A stretch of DNA of 64,000 nt from Bradyrhizobium sp. WBOS07 (GCF_024585165.1 NZ_CP029008.1:2914001-2978000); one strand, 5' to 3'. Shown: positions 54,302-64,000, counted from the stretch's first letter. Made by a program: numbers and translations. The notes: generated from the sequence alone by a model not told the origin.

Positions 54302-55459
54302 TCACCATTTGTACTCGAAGCCGACGGTGCCCTGGTGCGAGGTCAGCTCGTTGCGGAATTTGCCGTCGTAATTGACGTAGAGCCGCGCCACGCTGGTCAG
54401 GCTGAGCGAAGCCGAGGCGCCGGCATCCGCGCCATAGCGGCTCTCCCCGATGCCGGGAACGACGATGTTCTGGGTTCCCAGGCTGACCTGGATCGACCCG
54501 AGATCCTGGTGAAAATTATCGACGAACTTGCCGTAGGCGGACAGGTCGAGGATTTTCTGGTCGATGATGAAGTAGCGGCCGATCTCGGCTCCGATCATGA
54601 CGCGTGCGCGCGCGAGCGCCGTCGAGCCGACATTGAGCGGATCGAGGCCGCCGGTCTCCTGGAACGCCGCGCTGGTGGCACGCACATATTCCAGCGCCCC
54701 CTTTGGAACGACACGCATCTGGTCTTGGGTCCAGTAATAGCTGATCTCGGTCAGCGCGCCGTCGATCGCCGCACGATAACCCGCGGTCGCAAGGCCGAGA
54801 CCGGTGTCGCGGCTGGAGCGGACCTTGCCGAAGCCGTGCACCACGGCGAAGGCCCAGGTCCACGGGCCCTTGTCGACCGAGCCGCTGAAACCGATTTGCG
54901 TCAGGTCGAGCGTCGCCGATTGCAGCGCCAGCGGCACGTCGACGTCGGTGTGGCTCTGGTCGACGGAGAAGCCGAGATTGACGCCCGGCGCAACGCGCGC
55001 GCCAAAGCCGGCGACGCCGCCAACCGTCTTGCGCTTGTCGCCGACGAAGTCGCCCTGTGCGTCGGTGCGAACCGAGATGCCGTAGCCCTCGACCCAGGTG
55101 CGGTAGCGCGGATCCTCCGTGCTCGCCGATGCGCCGCCGCCGCCGGGATTGGTTCGGAACGCCCGGTTGTAACCACCCGAGGCCTGGTTGCCGAGCCGCT
55201 CCAGGAAGCCCGAGCCGAGATTGAGCGCGCCGCTGCGGACCGACTGGTCGTAATTGGTCGATGTCGGCGTCGGGATCGGGGTCGGTGACGGAGTGGGTGT
55301 CGGGGTCGGCGTGGGCGTCGGGCTTTGCGCCAGGACGGGCGATATGGCCGACATCATCACGACGATCGCAAACGCCATCGCGATCGCTGCCGCGACCCTG
55401 CCGACGCGGCCACGTCCGATCGTCTGCCGTGTCCCGGAGGGCTGCGATGTGCAGCACAT
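54302..55459 (-). CDS. Autotransporter-type beta-barrel outer-membrane protein with Pro-Thr linker
   Basis: 385 aa from ATG 55459 (a TTG at 55501 would add 14). Signal sequence (about residues 20-45, ending SPVLAQS), then a Pro-Thr repeat region (TPTPTPTPTPSPTPIPTPTS) encoded by a GTCGGG-type tandem repeat near 55265-55325, and an autotransporter beta-domain (about 120-385) ending in aromatic FEYKW. There is no long passenger domain, so it may act as a porin-like or surface protein. Stop is 18 bases from the LysR stop. Confidence 0.82.
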   Translation of the reverse strand: MCCTSQPSGTRQTIGRGRVGRVAAAIAMAFAIVVMMSAISPVLAQSPTPTPTPTPTPSPTPIPTPTSTNYDQSVRSGALNLGSGFLERLGNQASGGYNRAFRTNPGGGGASASTEDPRYRTWVEGYGISVRTDAQGDFVGDKRKTVGGVAGFGARVAPGVNLGFSVDQSHTDVDVPLALQSATLDLTQIGFSGSVDKGPWTWAFAVVHGFGKVRSSRDTGLGLATAGYRAAIDGALTEISYYWTQDQMRVVPKGALEYVRATSAAFQETGGLDPLNVGSTALARARVMIGAEIGRYFIIDQKILDLSAYGKFVDNFHQDLGSIQVSLGTQNIVVPGIGESRYGADAGASASLSLTSVARLYVNYDGKFRNELTSHQGTVGFEYKW

Positions 55460-55829
55460 GACGACAAATCCCGAAAGCCAATGGCGACGCGCAAGATGCA
55501 ACGTGCACGCAAGCTGCGATTTGGGCCGAACTGCACCGGAGGGTCAACCGCTTAGCATGCCGGCACGCAGGCTATTGCCTCGATTGTGGTTCCGCCGCCA
55601 CAGGTCGGAAATTGCAAATCGGTCCGGCCTGCCTGCCCTTGAAATTCGCGCTCTGCTTGCTAACGCGCGATTTTCATGTTGCAATATCGGACACAATCGG
55701 AATTGGCCGCTCGACTGTGCGTTTCGCGACATTGCGCCTCAAGACTCGAACAGACTTCGGAAGCCCGTTTGTGGCGTGGCACGCGAAAAGCGGCCGCGTC
55801 TTTTTTGTATCTAGTGGAGGAGACTAGCG
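55460..55829. other. Leader and upstream region of the cold-shock gene
   Basis: No gene seen. The sequence turns AT-richer just before the cold-shock start, with a TTTTTTGTAT patch (55801-55809) and a GGAGGAG ribosome-binding site. Such long leaders commonly fold differently in the cold. Confidence 0.45.
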
Positions 55830-56036
55830 ATGCCGCAAAAGGGCACCGTCAAATGGTTCAACCCAACCAAGGGCTATGGGTTCATCAAGCCGAACGGTGG
55901 CGACAAGGATGTGTTCGTTCACATCTCCGCCGTCGAGCGCGCTGGACTCTCGACCCTCAACGAAAACCAGGTGGTTGAATACGACCTCGTGGAGAACCGC
56001 GGCAAATCCTCCGCGGAGAACCTCAAGGTCTCCTGA
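55830..56036 (+). CDS. cspA: Cold-shock protein (CspA family)
   Basis: 68 aa. Single cold-shock domain, with RNA-binding motifs KGYGFIKP (RNP1) and DVFVHIS (RNP2). It binds single-stranded RNA and DNA and helps translation in the cold. Strong GGAGGAG ribosome-binding site and a terminator 38 bases after the stop make it a monocistronic unit. Confidence 0.96.
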   Translation: MPQKGTVKWFNPTKGYGFIKPNGGDKDVFVHISAVERAGLSTLNENQVVEYDLVENRGKSSAENLKVS

Positions 56037-56074
56037 TGTCTCTCGGCGTGAAGCGCGAGAGACCATGACGTGGC

Positions 56075-56102
56075 CCCCCGGCTCTGCCGGGGGATTTTGT
56101 TT
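56075..56102 (+). terminator. Rho-independent terminator of cspA
   Basis: CCCCCGGC (56075-56082) pairs with GCCGGGGG (56086-56093), loop TCT, then ATTTTGTTT. Confidence 0.85.
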
Positions 56103-56128
56103 GGGAAGACCGCTGCGGGGGCGGGGCT

Positions 56129-56785
56129 TCAGCCAACCACCGGCGCCACTAGAAAATTCTCCGACGGCCCGCTTCCATCAGTCTTGCAGACATCGCCCTC
56201 GATCCGGACCTTGCCGGTCGCAAGCAGCCGCAGCGCCTCGGGATAGATGCGGTGCTCGACCTCGAGGATGCGCTCCGACAGCGTATCCCCGGTGTCGTGA
56301 TCGCTGACCGGCACCGCGCCCTGCATCACGATCGGGCCGGCATCGGTCTCGGGGATCACGAAATGCACCGTCGCGCCCGACAGCTTGACGCCGGCGCGCA
56401 AGGCCTGGCCGTGCGGATCGAGGCCGGGGAAGGACGGCAGCAGCGAGGGATGGATGTTCAGCATCCGCCCGTACCAGGCTTTGGTGAACTCGGCCGTGAA
56501 AAGGCGCATGAAGCCGCCGAGACAGATCAGCTCGATGCCGTGCTCATCGAGCGCGGCCTGCAGCACCTTCTCGAAACCGGCGCGGTCCTTGCCGAACGGC
56601 TTGCTCTCGATCACCAGCGTGTTCACGCCGGCCGCCTTGGCCCGTTCGAGCCCGGGCGCATCGGCCTTGTTCGAAATGACGAGCGAGATCTCCGCCGGGA
56701 AATCCGCCGAGCTCGCGGCCCTGATCAGCGCGGCCATGTTGGAGCCGCGGCCGGAGATCAGGATGGCGACGCGGCGCTTCATCAC
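56129..56785 (-). CDS. purN: Phosphoribosylglycinamide formyltransferase
   Basis: 218 aa. Uses 10-formyltetrahydrofolate to formylate GAR in purine synthesis. Seen: [13 protein letters not shown] at the start, [12 protein letters not shown] (catalytic Asn and His) and [13 protein letters not shown] (catalytic Asp). Its ATG overlaps the purM stop by four bases, so the two genes are co-translated. Confidence 0.97.
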   Translation of the reverse strand: MMKRRVAILISGRGSNMAALIRAASSADFPAEISLVISNKADAPGLERAKAAGVNTLVIESKPFGKDRAGFEKVLQAALDEHGIELICLGGFMRLFTAEFTKAWYGRMLNIHPSLLPSFPGLDPHGQALRAGVKLSGATVHFVIPETDAGPIVMQGAVPVSDHDTGDTLSERILEVEHRIYPEALRLLATGKVRIEGDVCKTDGSGPSENFLVAPVVG

Positions 56786-57855
56786 AGCGCCAGATCAAGA
56801 TGGCCGTTATAGACGACGCGGTGCTCGCCCTCGGCCGGGATCACGGTGCCGAGCTGCGCCACGGTCTCGCCGGCATCGGTGAAGACCTCGATCACCTGAT
56901 CGACCTTGTCAGGCTCGACGATCGCGATCATGCCGATGCCGCAATTGAAGGTGCGCAACATCTCCAGCTCGGCAATGCCGGCCTGCGCCGCCAGCCATTT
57001 GAACACGGGCAGCACCGGCAGGCGCGCGAGGTCGATGCCGACGCCGAGGTGCGGCGGCAGCACGCGCGGAATGTTGTCGGTGAAGCCGCCGCCGGTGATA
57101 TGGGCAAGGCCCTTCACCGCGCCGGTCTCGCGGATCGCGCGCAGGCAGGACTTGACGTAGAGCCTGGTCGGCGTCAGCAGCGCGCCGCCGAGCGTCATCA
57201 CGGGTGCGAACGGCGCCTGCGCCCCGAAGCCGAGGCCGGATTGTTCCACGATCTTGCGCACCAGCGAAAAGCCGTTGGAATGCACGCCCGACGAGGCAAG
57301 GCCGATCACGGCATCGCCCGCCGCGATGTCCTTGCGCGGCAGCAGCGTGCCCCGCTCCGCCGCGCCGACGGCAAAGCCGCCGAGATCGTAATCGCCGTCC
57401 TTGTAGAGGCCGGGCATCTCGGCGGTCTCACCCCCGATCAAGGCGCAGCCGGATTCGCGGCATCCTTCCGCGACGCCCGCGACGATCGAAGCCGTGGCCT
57501 CGGGGTCGAGCTTGCCGCAGGCGAAATAATCCAGGAAGAACAGTGGTTCGGCGCCCTGCACCACGAGATCGTTGACGCTCATGGCGACGAGGTCGATGCC
57601 GATCCCGCCGTGCAGCCCGGTCTCGATCGCGATCTTGACCTTGGTGCCGACACCGTCGGTCGCGGCCACGAGGACGGGATCCTTAAAGCCGGCCGCCTTG
57701 AGGTCGAACAGGCCGCCGAAGCCGCCGATCTCGGCATCGGCCCCCGGCCGCGCCGTGGCGCGCACCATCGGCTTGATCAGATCGACCAGGCGGTTGCCCG
57801 CATCGATATCGACGCCTGAATCGGCGTAAGTGAGGCCGTTTTTGCGGTCGGTCAT
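56782..57855 (-). CDS. purM: Phosphoribosylformylglycinamidine cyclo-ligase (AIR synthetase)
   Basis: 357 aa from ATG 57855 ([20 protein letters not shown]). Catalyses the ATP-driven ring closure to AIR in purine synthesis. Characteristic [31 protein letters not shown] and [17 protein letters not shown] are present. Upstream extension to 57909 is unlikely. Forms an operon with purN. Confidence 0.97.
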   Translation of the reverse strand: MTDRKNGLTYADSGVDIDAGNRLVDLIKPMVRATARPGADAEIGGFGGLFDLKAAGFKDPVLVAATDGVGTKVKIAIETGLHGGIGIDLVAMSVNDLVVQGAEPLFFLDYFACGKLDPEATASIVAGVAEGCRESGCALIGGETAEMPGLYKDGDYDLGGFAVGAAERGTLLPRKDIAAGDAVIGLASSGVHSNGFSLVRKIVEQSGLGFGAQAPFAPVMTLGGALLTPTRLYVKSCLRAIRETGAVKGLAHITGGGFTDNIPRVLPPHLGVGIDLARLPVLPVFKWLAAQAGIAELEMLRTFNCGIGMIAIVEPDKVDQVIEVFTDAGETVAQLGTVIPAEGEHRVVYNGHLDLAL

Positions 57856-58012
57856 GCCCGATTTCCAGTGGGGTTGCGGCTGGTTACGTCGAATTCCGGG
57901 GACACGCAATGGCTCGCGTGGCGCACCGCCATATACTATGTAGAGATATCAACCGGTTCAGCCTCCCGAGGGGCCGGATTTCGAGGTAGACCGGGTGCCG
58001 GGAAGCGCTTTC

Positions 58013-58555
58013 GTGAGTATTCCGAACATCATTACGCTGGGCCGCATCATGCTGGTCCCGATCATCGTCTGGGCCATCGTGTCGAGCCAAATGGAGGTCG
58101 CGTTCGCCGTCTTCCTGATCGCCGGTATCAGCGACGCCGTGGACGGCTTCCTGGCCAAGCGTTTCAACATGACGAGCGAGCTTGGGGCCCTGCTCGACCC
58201 GCTCGCGGACAAGGCCCTGCTGGTCTCGATCTACATGGCGCTGGGCATCTGGGGCGCGATCCCGCGCTGGATCGTGATCCTGGTGGTCTCGCGCGACATC
58301 ATGATCGTCGCCGCCGTGATCATATCCTGGCTGTTCGACCGGCCGGTCGAGATGAAGCCGTCGAAAGTGTCCAAGCTCAACACCGTTGCCCAAGTGGCGT
58401 TCGCGGCGCTGGTGCTGGCGGCACTTGCCTTCGGCTTCAAGCCGGCTCCTTATGATATCATCCTGATGGGCCTCGTCACGGTCTTCACGCTCACGTCGGT
58501 GTCGCTCTATCTCGTCGGGTGGCTGCGGCACATGAGCACGATCGAGGCCAAGTGA
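58013..58555 (+). CDS. CDP-alcohol phosphatidyltransferase (PgsA-like)
   Basis: 180 aa from GTG 58013, with GGGAAG at good spacing, giving VSIPNIITLGR, the usual opening. Membrane protein with the CDP-alcohol motif spanning DAVDGFLAKRF...LGALLDPLADK (D-G-x2-A-x-R then G-x3-D-x3-D). Makes a phosphatidyl-type lipid from CDP-diacylglycerol; the alcohol is probably glycerol-3-phosphate, but cardiolipin synthesis is possible. Next on the strand is hdaA. Confidence 0.88.
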   Translation: MSIPNIITLGRIMLVPIIVWAIVSSQMEVAFAVFLIAGISDAVDGFLAKRFNMTSELGALLDPLADKALLVSIYMALGIWGAIPRWIVILVVSRDIMIVAAVIISWLFDRPVEMKPSKVSKLNTVAQVAFAALVLAALAFGFKPAPYDIILMGLVTVFTLTSVSLYLVGWLRHMSTIEAK

Positions 58556-58678
58556 GAGCGGACGACAAGTGAGAGCGGACCAGGCGAGAGCGGAAGCGGC
58601 CCCGCAAAAGGCCAATTCCGCTCCATCAAGTCGCATTCTCTTCGAACGGGCCGGCGCGCCGGCAGGAGCAAAGCAAGC

Positions 58679-59356
58679 GTGGCAGGCCGCGTCCATCCCC
58701 GACAATTGGCGTTTACGCTTCCGCATGCGGAGAGCCTCAGCCGGGACAATTTCCTTGAGGGCCCCGCCAACGCGGCCGGCGTGGCCCTGATCGACAGCTG
58801 GCCGGAATGGCCGAACCGGATCATGTGGCTCGCCGGCCCCGAAGGCAGCGGCAAGAGCCACCTCGCCGCGATCTGGGCCGACATATCAGGTGCCCGCTCG
58901 GCTGCCGCCAACGTCCTGACGGCCGCCGGCGTTCCGGGCGCGCTCGCCACCGGCGCCCTGGTGGTCGAGGATCTCCGGGCGGGAGATTTCGACGAACGCG
59001 CCCTCTTCCACCTCATGAACCTTGCTCGCGAGGACGGCGCCTACGTGCTCTTCACCGGGCGCGAGGCACCGGCCGCGCTCGAGATCGAGCTTCGCGACCT
59101 GCGCTCGCGCCTGCGCGCCGTGCCTGTTGTCACGCTGCTGCCCCCGGACGACCAGCTCTTCCGCGGCCTGATCTTGAAATTCTGTGCCGACCGCCAGCTC
59201 AATGTGGACGAGAGCGTGGTCGGCTATCTCGCCACCCGCCTGGAGCGGTCCTCGGCCGCCGCCCGCCAAGCCGTGGAACTGCTCGACAGCGAGGCCCTGC
59301 GGCTCGGCCGTCCCGTGACCAGGGCGCTGGCCGCCGAGCTGCTGCGGGACGCCTGA
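58679..59356 (+). CDS. hdaA: DnaA-related regulator HdaA
   Basis: 225 aa from GTG 58679. A DnaA-type AAA+ domain only: P-loop GPEGSGKS (residues about 54-61), with no DNA-binding domain IV. Near the N terminus is QLAFTLPH, which fits the QLxLxLP-type motif by which HdaA binds the sliding clamp. It promotes DnaA-ATP hydrolysis to prevent re-initiation of replication. Its position upstream of ppk-ppx follows the usual rhizobial order. Confidence 0.9.
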   Translation: MAGRVHPRQLAFTLPHAESLSRDNFLEGPANAAGVALIDSWPEWPNRIMWLAGPEGSGKSHLAAIWADISGARSAAANVLTAAGVPGALATGALVVEDLRAGDFDERALFHLMNLAREDGAYVLFTGREAPAALEIELRDLRSRLRAVPVVTLLPPDDQLFRGLILKFCADRQLNVDESVVGYLATRLERSSAAARQAVELLDSEALRLGRPVTRALAAELLRDA

Positions 59357-59414
59357 CGCTCGCCCGCCCGGGCGCCGCGGAGCCCGCTTGACGCCGCCAA
59401 GCGGCGGAACATCA

Positions 59415-59432
59415 ATGTCATCGAAACGTCAT
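59415..59432 (+). promoter_or_regulatory. Pho-box-like sequence upstream of ppk
   Basis: ATGTCAT, spacer CGAA, ACGTCAT: two half-sites with six of seven and five of seven matches to CTGTCAT and exact four-base spacing, 60 bases before ATG 59492. A GGAAC-N16-CGTC (59406-59430) resembling an ECF sigma (EcfG-type) promoter overlaps it and is an alternative reading. Confidence 0.5.
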
Positions 59433-59491
59433 CGCTGTAACACATGCTCCCGCGGGTTTTGCGCATAGATCGCAAAGTGAGGCGAGACAGG

Positions 59492-61699
59492 ATGGACCGA
59501 CTTCTGATGGACTCTGCGCAAGCCATTGAAATAAAAGAGAAAGTTCCGGAGGCCGAAGGCTTGCCGGCGATCGCGGCCAGCCCCGAACGATTCATCAATC
59601 GCGAGCTCTCCTGGCTGCATTTCAACCGCCGCGTCCTGGAGGAATCCGTCAATTCCAGCCACCCCGTGCTGGAGCGGGTGCGATTCCTGTCGATTTCGGC
59701 AAATAACCTCGACGAATTCTTCATGGTCCGCGTCGCCGGCATCAAGGCCCAGGTCCGCGAGGGCATTGCCGAACGCAGCCCCGACGGCCTGACGCCGTCC
59801 GAGCAGCTCGCGCTGATCAACCGCACCGTGTCCGAACTTGCCTCCGACCAGCAGGCGATCTGGCGCGACCTGCGCGGAACGCTGGCCGATGTCGGCATCG
59901 TGCTGGTCGACGGCAAGGATGTCAGCAAGGCGGAACGAACCTGGATCGAGGACTACTTCCTCAACAACGTGTTCCCGTTGCTGACGCCGCTGGCGATCGA
60001 CCCGGCGCACCCCTTCCCGTTCATCCCGAGCCTCGGCTTCACCATCGCGCTCCAGCTCACGCGCGCCGCCGACGGCAGGCAGATGAACGCCCTGATCCGC
60101 ATGCCCGGCAAGATCGACCGCTTCATCCGCCTGCCGGCCGACGGCAAGATCGTCCGGCTGATCTCGCTGGAACAGGCAACCGCCCTGTTCATCAACCGCC
60201 TGTTTCCCGGCTACAACCTGCACGGCCAGGGCGCCTTCCGGATCATCCGCGACTCCGAGCTCGAGATCGAGGAAGAGGCGGAAGACCTGGTCCGCCTGTT
60301 CGAGACGGCGCTGAAGCGCCGCCGCCGCGGGTCGGTGATCCGGCTAGAGATCGACGCCAAGATGCCGGAGCAGCTGCGCAGCTTCGTGCAGCACGCGCTC
60401 TCGGCCGCCGACGATGAGGTCTTCCTGGTCGACGGCGTGCAGGCGATGAACGAGCTCTCGCAGCTCACCCGCCTCGACCGCCCCGATCTGGAATTCACCC
60501 CTTACGTGCCGCGCCACCCCGAGCGCGTGCGCGAGCACGGCGGCGATATTTTTGCCGCGATCCGGCAAAAGGACCTCGTCGTCCATCACCCCTACGAATC
60601 CTTCGACGTCGTGGTGCAGTTCCTGCAGCAGGCCGCACGCGACCCCGACGTCGTCGCGATCAAGCAGACGCTTTACCGCACCTCCAACAACTCGCCGATC
60701 GTCCGCGCGCTCGCCGAAGCCGCCGAGGCCGGCAAGTCCGTCACGGCGCTGATCGAGCTGAAGGCGCGCTTCGACGAGGAAGCCAACATCCGCTGGGCCC
60801 GCGACCTCGAACGCGCCGGCGTGCAGGTCGTCTACGGCTTCCTCGAGCTGAAGACGCACGCGAAGCTCTCGATGGTGGTGCGCCGCGAGGGCGGCAGCCT
60901 CACCACCTATGTTCATACCGGCACCGGCAATTATCACCCGGTCACCGCGCGCATCTACACCGACCTCTCCTACTTCACTTCCGATCCGACCATCGGCCGC
61001 GATGCCGCGCGCGTGTTCAATTTCATCACCGGCTACGCCGCGCCGAGCGATCTGGAAAAGATGGCGGTGTCGCCGCTCACCCTGCGCAAGCGCATCATCG
61101 AGCACATCCAGGGCGAGACCGCGCATGCGCGGCACGGCCGGCACGGCGCGGTCTGGATGAAGATGAATGCGCTGGTCGACCCCGACATCATCGACGCGCT
61201 CTACGAGGCCTCGCAGGCGGGCGTGCAGGTCGAGCTCGTGGTGCGCGGCATCTGCTGCCTGCGCCCCGGCATTCCCGGCCTGTCCGAGAACATCCGCGTC
61301 AAGTCGATCATCGGCCGCTTCCTGGAACACGGCCGAATCTACTGCTTCGGCATGGGCCAGGGCCTGCCGAGCGCCAAGGCGGCTGTGTATATCTCCTCCG
61401 CCGACATGATGCCGCGCAACCTCGACCGCCGCGTCGAGGTGCTGTGCCCGCTGCAAAATCCGACGGTGCATCAGCAGGTTCTCGAACAGATCATGGTCGC
61501 CAACCTGAAAGACAACGAGCAGAGCTGGCAGTTGTTGCCGGATGGGTCCTCAACGCGTATGAAGACCGCGAAAGGCGAGGAGCCTTTCAACGTCCACAAC
61601 TACTTCATGACAAATCCGAGTCTGTCTGGCCGTGGAAAGTCGCTCAAGGAATCCTCGCCGCGTCGTCTCACGCGCCGGAACGAACGCCATCCATCCTGA
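59492..61699 (+). CDS. ppk: Polyphosphate kinase
   Basis: 735 aa from ATG 59492, preceded by GAGG. Forms polyphosphate from ATP at the membrane. N domain [19 protein letters not shown], central domains, and catalytic C domains with the phospho-histidine segment [11 protein letters not shown] and THTGTG-type [20 protein letters not shown]. 15 bases before ppx. Probably under phosphate control. Confidence 0.97.
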   Translation: MDRLLMDSAQAIEIKEKVPEAEGLPAIAASPERFINRELSWLHFNRRVLEESVNSSHPVLERVRFLSISANNLDEFFMVRVAGIKAQVREGIAERSPDGLTPSEQLALINRTVSELASDQQAIWRDLRGTLADVGIVLVDGKDVSKAERTWIEDYFLNNVFPLLTPLAIDPAHPFPFIPSLGFTIALQLTRAADGRQMNALIRMPGKIDRFIRLPADGKIVRLISLEQATALFINRLFPGYNLHGQGAFRIIRDSELEIEEEAEDLVRLFETALKRRRRGSVIRLEIDAKMPEQLRSFVQHALSAADDEVFLVDGVQAMNELSQLTRLDRPDLEFTPYVPRHPERVREHGGDIFAAIRQKDLVVHHPYESFDVVVQFLQQAARDPDVVAIKQTLYRTSNNSPIVRALAEAAEAGKSVTALIELKARFDEEANIRWARDLERAGVQVVYGFLELKTHAKLSMVVRREGGSLTTYVHTGTGNYHPVTARIYTDLSYFTSDPTIGRDAARVFNFITGYAAPSDLEKMAVSPLTLRKRIIEHIQGETAHARHGRHGAVWMKMNALVDPDIIDALYEASQAGVQVELVVRGICCLRPGIPGLSENIRVKSIIGRFLEHGRIYCFGMGQGLPSAKAAVYISSADMMPRNLDRRVEVLCPLQNPTVHQQVLEQIMVANLKDNEQSWQLLPDGSSTRMKTAKGEEPFNVHNYFMTNPSLSGRGKSLKESSPRRLTRRNERHPS

Positions 61700-61714
61700 T
61701 CGGGGATTTCCGAC

Positions 61715-63217
61715 GTGAAGCGGCCGCGCAAGCGCGGCTCGAGCGTCGCGGTCATCGACATCGGCTCCAACTCGGTCCGTCTCGTCGTCTACGAGGCGCT
61801 GGCGCGGAGCCTCATTCCGATCTTCAACGAGAAGACGCTGTGCGGTCTCGGGCGCGAGGTGCAGAGCACCGGCCTGCTCGCCCCCGACGCCGTCGACAAG
61901 GCGTTGACCTCGCTCAAGCGCTTTCGCGCTTTGTGCCGCGTGATGCAGGTCGGGCGCGTGTTCGCGATCGCGACCGCAGCCTGCCGCGACGCCTCCAACG
62001 GCGCCGATTTCATCGCCAAGGCCGAGCGCATCTGCGCCGTGGACATCGAGATCCTGTCGGGCCCGCGCGAGGCGCGGCTGTCGGCGCTCGGCGTGATCTC
62101 CGGCATCCATCATCCCGACGGCATCGTGGGCGACCTCGGCGGCGGCTCGCTCGAATTGATCGACGTGCGCAAGAACAGCGTGCGCAGCGGCGTGACGCTG
62201 CCGCTCGGCGGACTCGCGCTGCAGGATCTCGCGCACAAATCGCTCAAGCGCGCCGACCGCATCGTGCGCGAGGAGCTCGACGAGGTGCCGCAGCTCACCG
62301 CGGGCCGCGGCCGCACCTTCTACGCGGTCGGCGGCACCTGGCGCGCGCTCGCGCGCATTCACATCATCCAGAGCGGCTATCCGCTCCAGGTGATGCATGG
62401 CTATTCGCTGTCCGCGGCGGAAGCGCTCGACTTCTCCCGCAGGCTGCGGCGCCTCGCGGCCGCGGACATGCTCGCCGACATCGAGAGCGTCGCCGACGCA
62501 CGCCGCCCGCTCCTCACCTATGCGGCACTGGTGCTCGAGCACATCATCCGGGTGGCGAAGCCCAAGACCATCGTGTTCTCGACCTTCGGCGTGCGCGAGG
62601 GCCTGCTGCACGAGAAGCTGGCGGAGGCGGAACGCAACAAGGACGGCCTCATCTGCGCCGCGGAGGAGCTGAACCAGCTGCTGTCGCGCTCGGCCAAGCA
62701 CGCCCACGAGCTGATCGCCTGGACCGATCGCCTCGTGCGCGTGGTCAAGCTCCGTGAGACCGAGGAGGACCGGCGGCTGCGCCACACCGCCTGCCTGTTG
62801 TCCGACATCGGCTGGCGCGTGCATCCGGATCACCGCGGCGAGCAAACGCTGAGCCTCGTCGTCAACGGCAATTTCGGCGCAATCACCCACACCGAGCGCG
62901 CCTTCGTCGGCCTGTCGGTATTCTATCGCTATGCGGGGCTCAGCGAAGAAAATCAGCCGCCGGTCACCACGCAGGAGCTGCTGACGCCGGCGCAGCTCGA
63001 ACGCGCGCGTCTGTTGGGCGCTGCGTTCCGTGTCGCGCATCTGATCTCGGCGGCGCGCCCGGGTGTCTTGCCCGCCACGCATTTCCGCAGCCAGGGACGT
63101 AAATTGATGCTGGTGTTCGAGCACCGCCTCGGCGACCTCGTCGCCGACCGCGTCGGCAGCCGCTTCCGCCAGCTCGCCCGCCTCATTGCCCGCACCGGCT
63201 CGATCGTGCGGCGCTGA
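61715..63217 (+). CDS. ppx: Exopolyphosphatase / Ppx-GppA family
   Basis: 500 aa from GTG 61715 behind GGGGA. Actin-like ATPase fold: AVIDIGSNSVRLVVYE (phosphate loop), AIATAACRDASNG and VGDLGGGSLELIDVR. Hydrolyses terminal phosphate of polyphosphate or pppGpp. Co-directional with ppk, so synthesis and breakdown are encoded together. Convergent with the sensor kinase. Confidence 0.93.
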   Translation: MKRPRKRGSSVAVIDIGSNSVRLVVYEALARSLIPIFNEKTLCGLGREVQSTGLLAPDAVDKALTSLKRFRALCRVMQVGRVFAIATAACRDASNGADFIAKAERICAVDIEILSGPREARLSALGVISGIHHPDGIVGDLGGGSLELIDVRKNSVRSGVTLPLGGLALQDLAHKSLKRADRIVREELDEVPQLTAGRGRTFYAVGGTWRALARIHIIQSGYPLQVMHGYSLSAAEALDFSRRLRRLAAADMLADIESVADARRPLLTYAALVLEHIIRVAKPKTIVFSTFGVREGLLHEKLAEAERNKDGLICAAEELNQLLSRSAKHAHELIAWTDRLVRVVKLRETEEDRRLRHTACLLSDIGWRVHPDHRGEQTLSLVVNGNFGAITHTERAFVGLSVFYRYAGLSEENQPPVTTQELLTPAQLERARLLGAAFRVAHLISAARPGVLPATHFRSQGRKLMLVFEHRLGDLVADRVGSRFRQLARLIARTGSIVRR

Positions 63218-63234
63218 CGAACCGCAACAATGCG

Positions 63235-64000
63235 TCAAGCGAGCGGCTGGGTTCTTCGATCGGCAACAGCGATCCGGTCGCCGCCATCCTCCGGCGCGAC
63301 GACGGCTTTCAGTCCACCGAGCTCGGACTCGGCGAGAATAAGCTGCCATCCGTAGGCACTGAGCACGTCCTGAACGATCGCGAGGCCGAGGCCGGCCCCT
63401 TCGCCACGCTCGTCGAGCCTGACCCCGCGTTCGAGCACGCGTGAACGCTCGGCGGGCGCGATGCCCGGGCCATCATCCTCGACCGTGATCGCCGGTTTCG
63501 CCGCATCCGCGCCGATGCGCACCTCGCTCTTGGCGTGGCGCGCGGCGTTCTCCAAGAGATTGCCCAGCACTTCCGCCAGATCAGTGCGATCGAGTGGCAC
63601 GCTCGGCTCGCCCGTCATGCAGATCTTGAAGTCGAGCCGTTGTGCCGCAGGCGTCCGCGCCAAGGTCAGGATCAGGGACTGCACCAGCGGTCTGAGCGGC
63701 GTGGAAATACCGCAGCGCAGGCGGGCCGTCCCCCTCGCCCGCGCACGCGCCAGCTCGCGGTCGACGTGACGGCTCATTGTGTCGCCGACGGCTTCGATCG
63801 CCTGTGCGACCTCCTGCTCACCGCGCTGACGCAGCAGCGCGACATCGGCGGCGAGCGCGGCAAGCGGCGTCTTCAGTCCGTGCGCCAGGTCGGCGGCGCG
63901 GCGGCGCGACCGTTCGATTTCGCGTTCCTGGGCGTCGATCAGGCTGTTGACCTCCTCCACCAAGGGCGTCACCTCCGTTGGGACCTCGACGGGAAGATGC
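63235..64000 (-). CDS. Sensor histidine kinase, truncated by window edge (N terminus missing)
   Basis: The frame stays open to the window edge, so the start lies beyond base 64000. About 254 codons are visible. HisKA motif around the phospho-acceptor His in LAHGLKTPLAALAADVALL, then an HATPase_c with LGNLLENAARHAKSEV (N box), VEDDGPGIAPAE (G1) and GEGAGLGLAIVQDVL (G2). Membrane kinase partly outside the window; the partner regulator gene should lie to the right. Confidence 0.9.
   Translation of the reverse strand, partial: HLPVEVPTEVTPLVEEVNSLIDAQEREIERSRRRAADLAHGLKTPLAALAADVALLRQRGEQEVAQAIEAVGDTMSRHVDRELARARARGTARLRCGISTPLRPLVQSLILTLARTPAAQRLDFKICMTGEPSVPLDRTDLAEVLGNLLENAARHAKSEVRIGADAAKPAITVEDDGPGIAPAERSRVLERGVRLDERGEGAGLGLAIVQDVLSAYGWQLILAESELGGLKAVVAPEDGGDRIAVADRRTQPLA

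Overview
The window is a piece of a GC-rich alphaproteobacterial chromosome, most probably Bradyrhizobium or a close relative in the order Hyphomicrobiales (Rhizobiales). This rests on gene families and arrangement, not on a database search: a rhizobial pha/mrp antiporter operon with fused A and B subunits, a type II glutamine synthetase (glnII) next to a divergent DUF2735/GstI-type gene, a malic enzyme-phosphotransacetylase fusion, an hdaA gene, and several families of short palindromic intergenic repeats. I saw no rRNA, tRNA, CRISPR array or prophage. Nearly all of the sequence is ordinary chromosomal coding DNA.

Layout. 1-5.9 kb: Mrp/Pha Na+(K+)/H+ antiporter operon (A/B fusion, C, D, E, F, G), followed by a tiny membrane protein and a tandem universal stress protein. 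7.5-13.1 kb: an accessory-looking block with three copies (one broken) of a GrlR-like gene, a TctC-type binding protein with a divergent LysR regulator lying between two copies of a 360-bp repeat, a ModA-like protein and a 49-aa protein. 13.2-15.2 kb: glnII and the divergent GstI-like gene, with a sigma-54 promoter and leader hairpins. 15.3-19.3 kb: tyrosine phosphatase, SDR, DUF2161-like protein, GNAT and hotdog thioesterase. 19.5-22.4 kb: kynurenine operon (formamidase-like, kynA, kynU) for tryptophan to anthranilate. 22.7-28.4 kb: M20 peptidase, FMN-binding PPOX-like protein with a divergent MocR regulator, small secreted proteins and CreA. 28.5-34.5 kb: L,D-transpeptidase, glutathione peroxidase, polysaccharide deacetylase, DHFR-like protein, AraC regulator and DoxX. 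34.8-43 kb: maeB, a large unknown membrane-anchored protein, aspS and selO. 43-43.7 kb: a REP-associated transposase (RAYT) bracketed by its REP hairpins. 43.7-47.8 kb: a GpdQ-like phosphodiesterase and Ugp-like ABC importer behind a Pho-box-like sequence. 48-51 kb: small membrane protein, RNase D and omega-aminotransferase. 51.1-54.3 kb: an unfamiliar four-gene cluster (two GNAT-like proteins, an isochorismatase-like protein lacking two of three catalytic residues, a 56-aa protein) divergent from a LysR regulator. 54.3-64 kb: outer-membrane beta-barrel, cold-shock protein, purN-purM, CDP-alcohol phosphatidyltransferase, hdaA, ppk-ppx (ppk with a Pho-box-like upstream sequence) and a truncated sensor kinase.

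Themes. Two loci (glycerophosphodiester uptake and polyphosphate synthesis) carry Pho-box-like sequences and probably respond to phosphate. glnII is set up for nitrogen control by sigma-54 and perhaps at translation. The most unusual parts are the GrlR-like block with its long direct repeat, the LysR/GNAT/dead-hydrolase cluster, and the RAYT-REP unit together with the other palindromic repeats. Several genes of 36-56 codons are supported by good ribosome-binding sites or conserved-looking protein sequence.
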